Assembly (NCBI GenBank): GCA_965215155.1
Contig: CBDCCY010000001.1
Coordinates: forward strand, 124,001-188,000
Source: JAGWAJ01 sp965215155
GTDB taxonomy: Bacteria > Acidobacteriota > Vicinamibacteria > Vicinamibacterales > UBA8438
Length of the DNA stretch: 64,000 nt
Direction of reading: 5' to 3'
Under the pieces are notes generated by a model. The model did not search any database, was not told where the DNA came from, and worked only from the letters and a program-made list of their open reading frames with translations. Below, one piece after another: positions 25,421 through 34,542 of the stretch. Numbering within the stretch: position 1 is the stretch's first letter; every line of letters starts with the position of its first letter. The position numbers and the translations under genes were made by a program.

Positions 25421-26775
25421 TCATCACGAAGACCCACCTGCCCCGGCGGACGTTCCTGCGCGGCGTCGGGGCCACCCTGGCCCTGCCCCTCCTCGACGGC
25501 ATGGTGCCGGCCCTGTCGCCGATCCGGGCGTCGGCCGCAGCGCCGGTCAAGCGGCTGGGTGTCGTGTACGTGCCCAACGGCATCGTGATGAACCAGTGGA
25601 CGCCGGACGCGACCGGGAGCGGTTTCGAGATGAAGCCGGTCATGCGGCCGTTGGAGCCGTTCCGCGACCGGTTGACCGTCCTCAGCGGGCTCGCCAACAA
25701 GCACGGCGACGCGCTGCCGGGGGAGGGCGCTGGCGACCACGCGCGCGCGGCCGGGGCGTTCCTGACCGGCGTGCACCCCAAGAAGACCGCGGGCGCCGAC
25801 ATTCGGGCCGGCGTGTCGATGGATCAGATCGCGGCGCGCGCCTTCGCGCAGGAAACGCAGCTCGCGTCGCTCGAGCTGTCGCTGGACTCGAAGGAGCCGC
25901 TCGGCGCGTGCGACCCCGGTTACAGTTGCGTCTACGCCAACACGCTCAACTGGCTGAGCGAGACGACGCCGCTTCCGATGGAGAACAACCCGCGCGTCGT
26001 CTTCGAGCGGCTCTTCGGCGGCAGCGGGACGACCGACGCGGCAGCCCGCCAAGCGCGGATGCGGGAGGACGCCACGATCCTCGATGCGGTTTCCGGCAAG
26101 CTGGCGCGCCTGCGGGCGAGCCTGGGCGGCCGCGACCGCGCCAAGCTGGACGAGTTCACCGAGGCGATCCGCGACGTGGAGCGCCGCATCCACCTCGCGG
26201 AGCGGCAGGGCCTGACGGATCTGTCGGTGGCGATGGAGCAGCCGCCCGGGATTCCGGGGACGTTCCGCGAGCACGCGCGACTGATGTTCGATCTGCAGGT
26301 GCTGGCGTACCAGGCCGACTTGACCCGCGTCATCACGTTCATGATCGCTCACGAGACGAGCAACCGGGCCTACCCGGAGATCGACGTCTCCGACGCGCAC
26401 CACCCCTTGTCGCACCACGGCGGCGACACCGACAAGATCGCCAAGCTGATCGACGTCAACGTCTTCCATGCCGAGCAGTTCGCGTACTACCTCGACCGCC
26501 TCGCACGGACCGAGGACGGCGACGGCTCCCTGCTCGACCAGGCGATGATCATTTACGGCGCCGGGATGAGCAACGGCAACACGCACAACCACCACAAGCT
26601 GCCGATCTCCGTCGCCGGCGGCGGTGCCGGCTCCCTGCAGGGCAACCGGCACTTCAGCTACGACGACGATCCGCCGGTCACCAACCTCTTCATGAGCCTG
26701 CTCGCGAAGCTGGGCGTGCGCCAGGATTCGTTCGGCGACAGCACCGGCGAGCTCAAGGAGCTGTCGGACGTCTAG
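25417..26775 (+). CDS. Tat-exported DUF1552 protein, copy 1
   Basis: A 452-residue DUF1552 protein. It opens with a twin-arginine signal, PRRTFLRGVGATLALPLLDG, so it should be exported folded. Conserved blocks are VKRLGVVYVPNGIVMNQW, RPLEPFRDRLTVLSGL, HARAAGAFLTGVHP, CVYANTLNW, MENNPRVVFERLFGG, the LMFDLQVLAYQADLTRVITF helix and DAHHPLSHH. The scaffold (HARA...FLTG, HxxSHH) recalls the DUF1501/sulfatase-alkaline-phosphatase superfamily, to which DUF1552 is thought to be distantly related, so a metal-dependent hydrolase is possible. Translation is coupled to the cytochrome gene by the ATGA overlap, and an ankyrin gene begins 16 bases downstream. Confidence 0.9.
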   Translation: MIITKTHLPRRTFLRGVGATLALPLLDGMVPALSPIRASAAAPVKRLGVVYVPNGIVMNQWTPDATGSGFEMKPVMRPLEPFRDRLTVLSGLANKHGDALPGEGAGDHARAAGAFLTGVHPKKTAGADIRAGVSMDQIAARAFAQETQLASLELSLDSKEPLGACDPGYSCVYANTLNWLSETTPLPMENNPRVVFERLFGGSGTTDAAARQARMREDATILDAVSGKLARLRASLGGRDRAKLDEFTEAIRDVERRIHLAERQGLTDLSVAMEQPPGIPGTFREHARLMFDLQVLAYQADLTRVITFMIAHETSNRAYPEIDVSDAHHPLSHHGGDTDKIAKLIDVNVFHAEQFAYYLDRLARTEDGDGSLLDQAMIIYGAGMSNGNTHNHHKLPISVAGGGAGSLQGNRHFSYDDDPPVTNLFMSLLAKLGVRQDSFGDSTGELKELSDV

Positions 26776-26791
26776 CCGGGGGCTCACGACC

Positions 26792-28246
26792 ATGAACGCA
26801 CGCAGCTCCGCCGGCCTCGCTGTCTGGCGCGTCGTCGGGTTGCTCTCGGTTTCGGCTTTCCTGGCCGGGCCGGCCGCGGTGGAGCCGTCGGCGGCCGCGG
26901 CGCCGGCGCCTCACGGGGACCTGCGGCTCGTCGAGGCGGCCGAGCGCCAGGACTGGGAGACGGTCCGGACGCTACTTGCCGGCGGTGCGGATCCCGACGG
27001 CGCGCAGCCCGACGGCGCGGTCGCGCTCCACTGGGCGGCTCACTGGAGCGACCTGCCGGCGGTGGCGGCGCTCCTCGACGCTGGTGCGGCCGTCGATGCC
27101 CGGAACGATCTGGGCGTCCCACCGCTCTGGATCGCCTTGGACAACGGCAGCGCCGAGATCGGCCTGCACCTCATCGAAGCGGGTGCCGACGCACACGCGC
27201 GGCTGCCGACCGGCGAGACGATGCTGATGACGGCGGCGCGGAACGGCCTGCGGACGGTGGTATCGCGGCTCATCGCGGGCGGGGCCGACCCGCGGCTCGC
27301 CGAGCACGAGGCGGGACAAACCGCGCTGATGTGGGCTGCGGCGGAGGGACACGCCGACGTCGTGCGCCTGCTGGCCGAGTCGGGGGCGGGCGTCCGAACG
27401 CGCACCACCGGCCGCTTCACCGCCTTGATGTTCGCGGCGCGGGCCGGCGACGACGAGTCCGTGCGTCTGCTGCTCGACGCCGGCTCCGACATGGAGGCAC
27501 GGGCCATCGACGGCAGCACGCCGTTGCTGATCGCCAGCCGCAGCACCGACGCCCTCGCCGGCATCGACTGGCGCGTAGTTCCCTTCGAAAGCGGCCACGA
27601 GGCGACCGCGCGGCTGCTGATCGAGCGCGGAGCAGACGTGACGGCGAGCGACCGCCTCGGCCGCACCGCGCTGCACGCGGCGGTGGAGACCGGCCGCCCG
27701 GGGCTGGCCCGCGTGCTGTTGGAGGCGGGGGCGGACGTGGACGCCGTGTTCACCGATCGTGTGCCCGCCCTACGCGGCGACTACATCTCGCGCGCCCCGT
27801 ACAAGGGAGCCACACCGTTCTGGCTTGCGGCCCAGCAGGCCGACCTCCCGATGATGCGGCTCCTGCTCGAGGCGGGCGCTGACCCGACGCGGCGGAACGC
27901 GTTCGGCACGACGCCGCTCATGGTCGCGGCCGGCCTGGGCGAGAACGACGCGCGCCGTCCGCCCGACCATCGGGTGGAGGAGACCGTGCGGCTCCTCCTG
28001 AGCCTCGGGGCGGACGTTGCCGCCGTCGACCTCGGCGGCCGCACCGCGCTGCACGGCGCCGCCGGCATGTGGGAGGACGGAGTCATCCAGCTCCTCGTCG
28101 ACTACGGAGCCGACGTCAACGCCGAGGACGGCCGCGGCCGGACCCCCCTCTACGTCGTCGAGTACGGGTACGCCAACGCACCCTCCGAGAGTACGGCAAC
28201 CCTCCTGCGCCGCCTGGGCGCCGCCGAGCCGGTCGTCGAGCAGTAG
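26792..28246 (+). CDS. Secreted ankyrin-repeat protein, operon 1
   Basis: A 484-residue protein. Residues 1-37 look like a signal peptide (VVGLLSVSAFLAGPAAVEPSA). The remainder consists of about ten to eleven ankyrin repeats (GQTALMWAAAEGHADVVRLL and TALHAAVETGRPGLARVLL are typical), some lengthened by loops such as the one at about 245-265 (DWRVVPFESGHE). Ankyrin repeats bind proteins, so this may be a periplasmic scaffold for the cytochrome/DUF1552 pair. It starts 16 bases after the DUF1552 stop and is thus the third gene of the operon. The ankyrin gene at 40794-42452 is a clear paralogue, sharing the GATPFxLAAxxADLxxMxLL block. Confidence 0.88.
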   Translation: MNARSSAGLAVWRVVGLLSVSAFLAGPAAVEPSAAAAPAPHGDLRLVEAAERQDWETVRTLLAGGADPDGAQPDGAVALHWAAHWSDLPAVAALLDAGAAVDARNDLGVPPLWIALDNGSAEIGLHLIEAGADAHARLPTGETMLMTAARNGLRTVVSRLIAGGADPRLAEHEAGQTALMWAAAEGHADVVRLLAESGAGVRTRTTGRFTALMFAARAGDDESVRLLLDAGSDMEARAIDGSTPLLIASRSTDALAGIDWRVVPFESGHEATARLLIERGADVTASDRLGRTALHAAVETGRPGLARVLLEAGADVDAVFTDRVPALRGDYISRAPYKGATPFWLAAQQADLPMMRLLLEAGADPTRRNAFGTTPLMVAAGLGENDARRPPDHRVEETVRLLLSLGADVAAVDLGGRTALHGAAGMWEDGVIQLLVDYGADVNAEDGRGRTPLYVVEYGYANAPSESTATLLRRLGAAEPVVEQ

Positions 28247-28491
28247 CGGCGATTCTCACCCGGCTTGCCTGCGGCCTCCGGATCCGGGAGTCGACCGCGC
28301 GGCCGCGGCCGTCGTCATCAAGCACGGCGGCTGCGTCGTCGGCCTTCGAGCAGGGCGGCGGGATCCGAACTCCGCTCGCCCGCCCGACGTATCCCACCAT
28401 GGGAAGGCTGGGAACGGTGGGTGCGGCCGGTGCCGGGTTCGAGAGCCGGGAGGCGCGGCGACCCCTCCGGCCACTGGCGCCGCGCGAGCCG

Positions 28492-28686
28492 TCACTCCAG
28501 CATGTCGCGAATGAGGGGCACCACGATCGGCAGTGCCCACAGCAGCAGGACGGCGATGGCGATGAGCGTGAAGGCGTCGAAGCGACGCCGGGGCGGCGGG
28601 GGACGGTTGGCGGCTCGGCGCAAGGCGTCGAGCGCCGTCCGGCCGATCCACCACACGACCGTCCCGAGGACGATCCACCGCAGCAT
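28492..28686 (-). CDS. Small two-helix membrane protein
   Basis: 64 residues with two hydrophobic helices (about 4-20 and 41-60) joined by a short Pro/Arg-rich loop (PPPPRRRFD). No family is recognised. It is supported by an AGGAG Shine-Dalgarno about 8 bases before the ATG and by its place 22 bases downstream of the VOC gene on the same strand. Confidence 0.55.
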   Translation of the reverse strand: MLRWIVLGTVVWWIGRTALDALRRAANRPPPPRRRFDAFTLIAIAVLLLWALPIVVPLIRDMLE

Positions 28687-28708
28687 CAGCTACTCCTGGA
28701 AGGTGCCA

Positions 28709-29200
28709 TCACGCGTCCGGATCGGGGCAGATGAGCTCGATCTGATTACCCTCCGGGTCCTCGAAGAACAGGGCTCGGGCCGCCATGCCGGGCAGCGACC
28801 GGGCGTCCGGCTCGAGCCCGCGCTCCGCCAGGCGCTCCCGCTCCGCCTCGTAGCGGTCGGCGGGGATCTCGAACGCCAGATGGTTGAAGGTCGACGTCGA
28901 CGGCTGGTGACCGCGGAACCTCGCTCGCGCGAAGGCGTGCCGCCGGTAGTCGATCAGGACCAGTATCTGCGGGTGGCCGCGTCGGCCGAGCGGCGTGTCC
29001 GCCTCCGCGACCGTGAGGAAGGCGATCGTCGGCTCGCCGGCGGGGTCCGCCTCCGGACCGTGCTCATGACTCCCCTGGTAGAGCAGCGGGAAGCCGAGCA
29101 CCTCTTCGTAGAACCGGCGCATTCGCGGCAGGTCGCGCACGTTGAGCGCGACCTCGGCGACACCCGTGACGATGCGGGACCGCTGCCCCGGACCGGTCAT
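28709..29200 (-). CDS. VOC (glyoxalase/dioxygenase-fold) protein
   Basis: A 163-residue single-domain vicinal-oxygen-chelate protein. The first beta-alpha-beta module begins VAEVALNVRDLPRMRRFYEEVL and contains GFPLLYQG. The second has FNHLAFEIPADRYEAERERL and ends ALFFEDPEGNQIELICP, where the terminal Glu and the His of FNHLAF are likely metal ligands. Such proteins include glyoxalase I, extradiol dioxygenases and fosfomycin/bleomycin-resistance proteins; the substrate cannot be named. It is transcribed away from the PadR gene and ahead of a small membrane protein. Confidence 0.85.
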   Translation of the reverse strand: MTGPGQRSRIVTGVAEVALNVRDLPRMRRFYEEVLGFPLLYQGSHEHGPEADPAGEPTIAFLTVAEADTPLGRRGHPQILVLIDYRRHAFARARFRGHQPSTSTFNHLAFEIPADRYEAERERLAERGLEPDARSLPGMAARALFFEDPEGNQIELICPDPDA

Positions 29201-29231
29201 CCCGCGATTCTAGCAGGCAGGCGGCGGGCTT

Positions 29232-29258
29232 TTGACAGCGGCGGCCCTCCTGTAGCAT
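29232..29258 (+). promoter_or_regulatory. Candidate promoter of the PadR/ABC operon
   Basis: TTGACA at 29232-29237 is followed after 15 bases by TAGCAT (29253-29258), a short spacer. Two TGTAG copies (29251 and 29265) straddle the would-be start. PadR regulators usually bind their own promoter here, but I see no clear palindrome. Confidence 0.35.
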
Positions 29259-29288
29259 CCTCTCTTGTAGGTGACCGACAGGAGAGGA

Positions 29289-29630
29289 ATGACCGGAGCC
29301 AGAGCCGATCTGCTGAAGGGCACGCTCGACCTCCTGGTCTTGCGGACGCTCGCGCCCGGCCCGCTCCACGGCTGGGGCATCGCGCAGCGCATCCGCCAGA
29401 CCTCCGAGGACGTGCTGCAGGTCAACCAGGGGTCGCTCTATCCGGCTCTCCACCGCCTGGAGCAGCAGGGGTTGCTCGCGGCCGCGTGGGGCAGCACGGA
29501 CAACAACCGGCAGGCGAAGTTCTATGCCCTCACGGCGGCGGGACGGCGCAGGCTCGGCGACGAGACCGCCCACTGGACGCGGATGGCGACCGCGATCGGC
29601 CGCGTGCTGGCGGAGCCCAGCGGCTCCTGA
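29289..29630 (+). CDS. PadR-family transcriptional regulator
   Basis: A 113-residue winged-helix regulator of the short PadR type: LLKGTLDLLVLRTLAPGPLHG, GWGIAQRI, the recognition segment VNQGSLYPALHRLEQQG and the wing WGSTDNNRQAKFYALT are all present. ATG at 29289 (after GGAGAGG) is preferred to GTG at 29271. PadR proteins repress nearby transporters and are relieved by toxic ligands. Here the next gene, 46 bases on, is an ABC ATPase, which is the standard acidobacterial arrangement, except that the usual permease gene does not follow. Confidence 0.92.
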   Translation: MTGARADLLKGTLDLLVLRTLAPGPLHGWGIAQRIRQTSEDVLQVNQGSLYPALHRLEQQGLLAAAWGSTDNNRQAKFYALTAAGRRRLGDETAHWTRMATAIGRVLAEPSGS

Positions 29631-29676
29631 CCGGGCGGCGAACCCGACACGAACAGGATGGACGGAGCCCAAGAGC

Positions 29677-30357
29677 ATGGATGACCTTTCCCCGTTGATT
29701 CACCTGCAGGACGTATCGAAGGTCTTCTACACGGACGAGGTCGAGACCCACGCCCTCGACCGGGTGACGCTGAACATTCACCCCGGCGAGTACGTCGCCA
29801 TCTCCGGACCGTCCGGTTGCGGCAAGTCGACCCTGCTCTCGATCCTGGGCCTGCTCGATACGCCCACCGCCGGGGACTACACGCTGAACGGGTACCCCGT
29901 GGCGCAACTCAGCCAGTCCGACCGGGCGCGGACCCGCAACCGGGAGATCGGCTTCATCTTCCAGAGCTTCAACCTGATCGGCGACCTCACGGTGTACGAG
30001 AACGTGGAGCTGCCGCTCACCTACCGCGGCATGCGGCCGGCCGAGCGCCGGGAGCGGGTCGAGCAGGCGCTCGAGAAGGTCGAGATGGCGCACCGGGCGA
30101 AGCACCTGCCGAGCCAGCTCTCCGGGGGCCAGCAGCAGCGCGTGGCGGTCGCGCGCGCGGTGGCGGGGCAGCCGTCGATCCTGCTCGCCGACGAGCCGAC
30201 GGGCAACCTCGACTCGAAGAACGGCGAGGCGGTCATGCAGTTGCTGCGGGCGCTGCACGACGAGGGGTCGACAATCTGCATGGTGACCCACGACCCGCGC
30301 TACGCCGAGCACGCGCAACGCGAGATCCACCTCTTCGACGGCCGGGCGGTCGCCTGA
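29677..30357 (+). CDS. ABC transporter ATP-binding protein, MacB/LolD type, without adjacent permease
   Basis: A complete 226-residue ATPase with Walker A GPSGCGKST (44-52), a Q-loop in FIFQSFNL (94-101), the signature LSGGQQQR (148-155), Walker B ILLADEPT (168-175) and the switch His in MVTHDPRYAEHA. It belongs to the MacB/LolD branch, whose members drive mechanotransmission permeases for lipoproteins, peptides or drugs. An in-frame start upstream overlaps the PadR gene; ATG at 29677 gives the standard N-terminus. Normally a MacB-type permease follows, but the next gene converges from the other strand, so the permease is elsewhere or lost. Confidence 0.93.
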   Translation: MDDLSPLIHLQDVSKVFYTDEVETHALDRVTLNIHPGEYVAISGPSGCGKSTLLSILGLLDTPTAGDYTLNGYPVAQLSQSDRARTRNREIGFIFQSFNLIGDLTVYENVELPLTYRGMRPAERRERVEQALEKVEMAHRAKHLPSQLSGGQQQRVAVARAVAGQPSILLADEPTGNLDSKNGEAVMQLLRALHDEGSTICMVTHDPRYAEHAQREIHLFDGRAVA

Positions 30358-30458
30358 CGAGCCGTGCACCCGGCCAGGCCCTCCTGTGCTGCCGGCGCCC
30401 CGCTGCCCGGGGCTCGACGGTCGGTGGGCTGGTGAGCGCGACCCCTGCGCTCTGGAAG

Positions 30459-32423
30459 CTACGGCAGCGCGAGGGCGATCCACTCGCCCGGGTGGTCGAG
30501 GGAGCCGATCGGCACCAGGATGAACTGCCGGCCCTCGTGCAGGTAGGTGATCGGGGAGCCGTTGGTGCCGGCGGGGAACTCCGTCTCCCAGACCACTGCG
30601 CCGGTCTCCTTGTCGTAGGCGCGCAGGTTCCGACCCGCGCCGGGCCCGGCGCCGGGCGGCGTGCGCACCATGATCGGGTCGCCCTCGCTGACGAAGAGCA
30701 GCGTCTTCGTGAGCAGCGTCATCGACCGGCCGGGCTGACCGAGCGGCGGCAGGTCGAGGTGGGCGATGGCGGGGTGGTTCCGCGGGCCGTCGCCGTTGGG
30801 GACCATCCAGACGTGCTCGCCGGTCTTCATGTCGATGGCCGTGATCCGGCCGTAGGGCGGCCGGGTCAGCGGCAGGCCGCGCGGGCCGTCCGGGAAGGCT
30901 CGTGTGCCGCGGGTGTAGCGGACGTTCATGCGGTCGGGGTTGCCCGGCGTCAGATCCGCCGCGAAGGCGCCCGTCACGGAAGGGACGTAGAGCATCCCGG
31001 TCTCCGGGTCGAAGCCGGCCCCGCCCCATTCGGCGCCGCCGACCGAGCCCGGGAGCTGCAGCGTGCCGCGCGTGTCCTCGGGGCCGTCGCCGCGCACGGA
31101 GGGCGGGGTGAAGATCTCGCCCAGGATGTACGGCTCGACGATCTCCAGCGCCTCGGCCCGCAGCTCGGGCGTGAAATCGATCAGGTCGTCCTCCGTGATC
31201 CCGTGCCGGTCGAAGGGCAGCGGCTTCGTCGGGAACGGCTGCGTCGGGGAGATCCACTCGCCGGGGGTGTCGGAGCCGGGCACGGGGCGCTCGACGATCG
31301 GCCAGATCGGCTCGCCGGTCACGCGGTCGAAGGCGTAGGCCATGGCCTGCTTGGTGAGCTGCACCACCGCCCGCGTGATGCCGGGGCGGCCCTCCACCTC
31401 GAGGTCCATCAGGATCGGCGCGACGTTGTTGTCGTAGTCCCAGAGGTCGTGGTGGACCATCTGGAAGTGCCAGACCCGCTCGCCCGTCGCCGCGTCGACG
31501 CAGACGAGGCTGTTGGCGTAGAGGTTGTTGCCCGGCCGGTGGCCGCCGTACATGTCGTTCGTCGGCGCGCCGGTCGGCAGGTAGACGTAGCCGAGTTCGA
31601 GGTCGGCGCTGAACATCGTCCAGACGTTGGCCATCCCCGAGTAGGTCCAGGAATCGTCGAGCCACGTCTCGACGCCCGGCTCGCCTGCGCGCGGAATCGG
31701 GCTCCAGGTCCACCGCGGCTCGCCGGTCCGGACATCGAAGGCGCGAACGTCGCCCGGGTGCTGCTCCTTCGTGAAGGGATGGTCGGCCATCGCGCTCCCC
31801 AGGATCACGACGTCACGCACCACCAGCGGCGGGGAGGTCCCCCGGTAGCCGGCCTCGGTGTCGTAGGTCAGGTCGACGCGGCCGCCATCGCCGAAGGCCT
31901 CGATCGGCCGGCCGGTGGCGGCGTCGGTGGCAAACAGGTACGGCGGCCGGATCGAAAAGATGCGCCGGTCGTCGCCCTGCGCCCAGTAGGCCACGCCGCG
32001 GTTGGCCGCGCCGCGCGGGGTCGCCTCGCCGAGGAACGCGGCGTCCTGCACCCAGAGCGTCTCGCCCGTGCCCGGATCGAACGCCTCGACGAGCCCGATG
32101 CCGTTCGATGCATAGAGGACGCCGTCGACCATGATCGGCGTCGAGCGCAGCTCGTTCGAGTAGCGCAGCTCGGGCCAGCGCTCCCGGAGCGAGGCGTCGA
32201 CGGACGCCCGGCGCCAGGCGATGCGCAGGTCGCCGACCGTCTCGGCGTCGATCTGCTCGAGCGCCGCGTAGCGCGTGAACCCGGCGTCGCCGCCATGCAC
32301 CCGCCACTCGCCGCTCACGCCGTGCTGCGCGAGGGCCGAGCCGGCCGCGGCCAGCGTCACCGTCGCGGCGAGGGCTCCCGCCCGCCGCGCCCGCACACCG
32401 AGGGGGTTGCTGTTCCTTGCCAT
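30459..32423 (-). CDS. PQQ-dependent quinoprotein dehydrogenase (glucose-dehydrogenase-like)
   Basis: A 654-residue exported quinoprotein (signal peptide GALAATVTLAAAGSALAQ; GGAGAGG ribosome site). It is an eight-bladed propeller with tryptophan-docking repeats such as GEWRVHGGDAGFTRYAALEQI, GTGETLWVQDA, GERVWHFQMVHHDLWDYDN and GSVGGAEWGGAGFDPETGML. HHDLWDYD corresponds to the PQQ/active-site Asp region of membrane glucose dehydrogenase-type enzymes. It lacks the N-terminal membrane anchor of Gcd and is therefore likely periplasmic and soluble, oxidising a sugar or alcohol. The NIPSNAP gene lies upstream on the same strand, 76 bases away, and may be co-transcribed. Confidence 0.9.
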   Translation of the reverse strand: MARNSNPLGVRARRAGALAATVTLAAAGSALAQHGVSGEWRVHGGDAGFTRYAALEQIDAETVGDLRIAWRRASVDASLRERWPELRYSNELRSTPIMVDGVLYASNGIGLVEAFDPGTGETLWVQDAAFLGEATPRGAANRGVAYWAQGDDRRIFSIRPPYLFATDAATGRPIEAFGDGGRVDLTYDTEAGYRGTSPPLVVRDVVILGSAMADHPFTKEQHPGDVRAFDVRTGEPRWTWSPIPRAGEPGVETWLDDSWTYSGMANVWTMFSADLELGYVYLPTGAPTNDMYGGHRPGNNLYANSLVCVDAATGERVWHFQMVHHDLWDYDNNVAPILMDLEVEGRPGITRAVVQLTKQAMAYAFDRVTGEPIWPIVERPVPGSDTPGEWISPTQPFPTKPLPFDRHGITEDDLIDFTPELRAEALEIVEPYILGEIFTPPSVRGDGPEDTRGTLQLPGSVGGAEWGGAGFDPETGMLYVPSVTGAFAADLTPGNPDRMNVRYTRGTRAFPDGPRGLPLTRPPYGRITAIDMKTGEHVWMVPNGDGPRNHPAIAHLDLPPLGQPGRSMTLLTKTLLFVSEGDPIMVRTPPGAGPGAGRNLRAYDKETGAVVWETEFPAGTNGSPITYLHEGRQFILVPIGSLDHPGEWIALALP

Positions 32424-32499
32424 CGAATCCTCTCCGAATGCGTCGCTGCCGAGCGCAGGCCGCCCGTACGGACCTACCGACCGGCCAGCCCGCTGCCGC

Positions 32500-32928
32500 C
32501 TACTTCAGGGCCGAATAGGACGTCGGCTCGAGCATGCGCGCGTCGATCGAGGCGACCAGCCGGCGATCCTCGTCCCGCTCCACGGCGACGATCAGTTCCT
32601 GGAAGTCCTCGTAGGTGCCGAGCTCGCGCCACATCTCGTCGCGCGCCTCGCGCGAGGGGTAGGCCAGCAGGTAGATGAACGTGTTGTCGCTGTCGTCGCC
32701 GCTCACGGCGTTCCAGTAGCCGACGTTGGTCATGCCGGCCCGTTCGAACATCCCCGACGTGTGGTCGCGGAAGCGGTCGGCCAGCGCCTCGCGCTGCCCC
32801 GGCTGCGTCTTGTAGACCCGCAGCTCGTAGACCTGGGACGCTGCCTGCTGCCGCTCCGCGACCGCCCAGCCGGTGCCGAGCAGGCCGAACGTCACTCCCG
32901 TGATCGCGAGGATCCGCCACTTCAGCAT
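32500..32928 (-). CDS. Exported NIPSNAP-family protein
   Basis: 142 residues: an N-terminal hydrophobic segment (6-23) and then a NIPSNAP ferredoxin-like domain, with VYELRVYKTQPGQREALADR, an aromatic NVGYWNAVSGDD segment, FIYLLAYPSREARDEMW and a closing helix-strand. NIPSNAP proteins are small dimeric alpha-beta barrels of uncertain function. GGAGG lies 7 bases before the ATG. It is upstream of the PQQ dehydrogenase on the same strand. The same pairing is common for exported NIPSNAP proteins in acidobacteria as I recall it, but no joint function is known to me. Confidence 0.8.
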   Translation of the reverse strand: MLKWRILAITGVTFGLLGTGWAVAERQQAASQVYELRVYKTQPGQREALADRFRDHTSGMFERAGMTNVGYWNAVSGDDSDNTFIYLLAYPSREARDEMWRELGTYEDFQELIVAVERDEDRRLVASIDARMLEPTSYSALK

Positions 32929-33194
32929 CTGTCTACCTCCGAATCCGTGTCGACGGGACCGCGGTGGGCCGGTCGGCCGAGACCCCCTTCGCGGCGCGTG
33001 CTCGGGCCGGTTCCACGACCGACCGCCGTCGATTCTACTGCGTGGCCGCCGCGAGCGTCCCCAACGGCTGTCGCACGGCGGCGGCGCCGGTGGAGTTGTT
33101 CGGGCGCGTAGGACCGCAGGTTGCAGGCACGGCGCGCTGCCGGCACCGCGGCGGACACCTTGACGGTGCCCGGTCCGATGTCTACGTTCGCCGG

Positions 33195-34532
33195 ATGCGG
33201 GAGCGGCGAGATCCGGCGGGCGAGACGCGGGCGCTCCGCCCGGTCGATGCGGCGGGGCTCGGGTGCGTGTTCGCATACGGCGGGCTGGCCTGGCTCGCCC
33301 GGCAGCCGGGAGAGCCCCCGTTGCCGCTCTTCCTGGGCATCGCGGCGTCCGCGGCGCTCCTGACGTTCGGGCTGTACGCGTACCACGGGCGCCGGGCGGC
33401 AGAGCCCCTCCCGGTGGGGCGGCTCCTCGGCTGGGCCGTCGTCTTCCGCCTCTGCGGCCTCGTGGGCGGGCCGATCTACGAGGACGACTTCTACCGTTAC
33501 CTCTGGGACGGGTATCGCTTCGCGCAGGCCGGCACGCCGTACGGGGTGGCTCCGGAGGCGTTCTTCACCGATCCCACCGTCCCCGCCGCGTTCCAGCGCA
33601 TCCTGGACCAGGTCAACTACCCGGAGCTGCCCACCATCTACGGGCCGGTGACCGAGCTCCTCTTCCTGGCGGCGTACGGCCTGCGGCCGGGGAGCGTGGC
33701 GGCGCTGCAGGCGCTGCTCGTCGTCGTCGACCTCCTGGCCATCGGATTGCTGCTGCGCCTGGCGCCGGCGCGCGCGGTCCTCCTCTACGCGTGGTGCCCG
33801 CTCGTGGTCAAGGAGGTGGCCTTCACCGCGCATCCCGACATCGCGGCGGTCGCCCTGCTGCTCGCCGCCGTGGTCCTCGCGCAGCGGCAGCGCCTGCGGG
33901 CGGCGGCCGCCTGTCTGGCGCTGGCGGTCGGCGCCAAGGTGCTGGCGCTGCTCCTGGTGCCGTTCGTGCTCGTGCGCGCCCGCCTCGTCGACTGGGGGGT
34001 GTTCGCGGCCGTGCTGGCGTCGCTCTATCTCCCCTTCGTCTGGCAGGGTGGCACCGACCTGCCGACCCTGCTGGTGTTCGCGCGGGAATGGGAGTTCAAC
34101 GCCGCGCTGTTCGGCCTGCTGAGCCCCTGGATGCCGGTCGCCCACGCGCGGGCCGCGTGCGGGCTGGCGCTTGCTGGCGGCCTCGCCTGGTACTATTCGC
34201 GCTACCGGCGCTCGGCCCCGACGACCGTTCCCCGCGGCGATTGGGTCTACGGCGCCCTGCTGGCGCTGTGGCCGGTCGTCAATCCCTGGTACCTGCTCTG
34301 GCTGCTGCCCTTCGCGGCAATCCGACCGAGCGCCTGGGCCTGGACGGCGTCGGTGGCCGTGCTGCTGGCGTACGTTACGGGCATGAACCTCGACGATCTG
34401 CAGATGGACCCCTTCGGGCACCCGGTCTGGGTGCGTCCCGTGGAGTACGGCCTGATCCTGCTGGCGATGTCGTACGACGCGATGCGGGCCGTCCGGCGCG
34501 CTCCGGCCAGCCCTGCGCCGGAGGGCGCGTAG
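33195..34532 (+). CDS. Integral membrane glycosyltransferase, GT87/DUF2029-like
   Basis: A 445-residue protein with about eleven hydrophobic helices. The first periplasmic loop carries YEDDFYRYLWDGYRFAQAG, whose paired Asp residues and YLWDG are typical of GT-C polyprenyl-phosphate-sugar-dependent mannosyl- or glucosyltransferases (GT87/DUF2029). A later block, PVVNPWYLLWLLPF, is also family-like. Met at 33195 gives a normal short cytoplasmic N-terminus; the upstream extension is Arg-rich and unsupported. The GT2 gene starts 10 bases after its stop, so they form a lipid-linked glycosylation pair: the GT2 could make the lipid-phosphate sugar and this protein could use it. That pathway is inference. 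Confidence 0.8.
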   Translation: MRERRDPAGETRALRPVDAAGLGCVFAYGGLAWLARQPGEPPLPLFLGIAASAALLTFGLYAYHGRRAAEPLPVGRLLGWAVVFRLCGLVGGPIYEDDFYRYLWDGYRFAQAGTPYGVAPEAFFTDPTVPAAFQRILDQVNYPELPTIYGPVTELLFLAAYGLRPGSVAALQALLVVVDLLAIGLLLRLAPARAVLLYAWCPLVVKEVAFTAHPDIAAVALLLAAVVLAQRQRLRAAAACLALAVGAKVLALLLVPFVLVRARLVDWGVFAAVLASLYLPFVWQGGTDLPTLLVFAREWEFNAALFGLLSPWMPVAHARAACGLALAGGLAWYYSRYRRSAPTTVPRGDWVYGALLALWPVVNPWYLLWLLPFAAIRPSAWAWTASVAVLLAYVTGMNLDDLQMDPFGHPVWVRPVEYGLILLAMSYDAMRAVRRAPASPAPEGA

Positions 34533-34542
34533 GCGCCCCGCC

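Noticed and set aside
28340..28460. tRNA-like T-arm sequences (GTTCGAGAGCC on the plus strand; GAGTTCGGATCC on the minus strand)
   Set aside because: Stems of five base pairs do not form on either strand, and no acceptor, D or anticodon arm lies at the proper distance.
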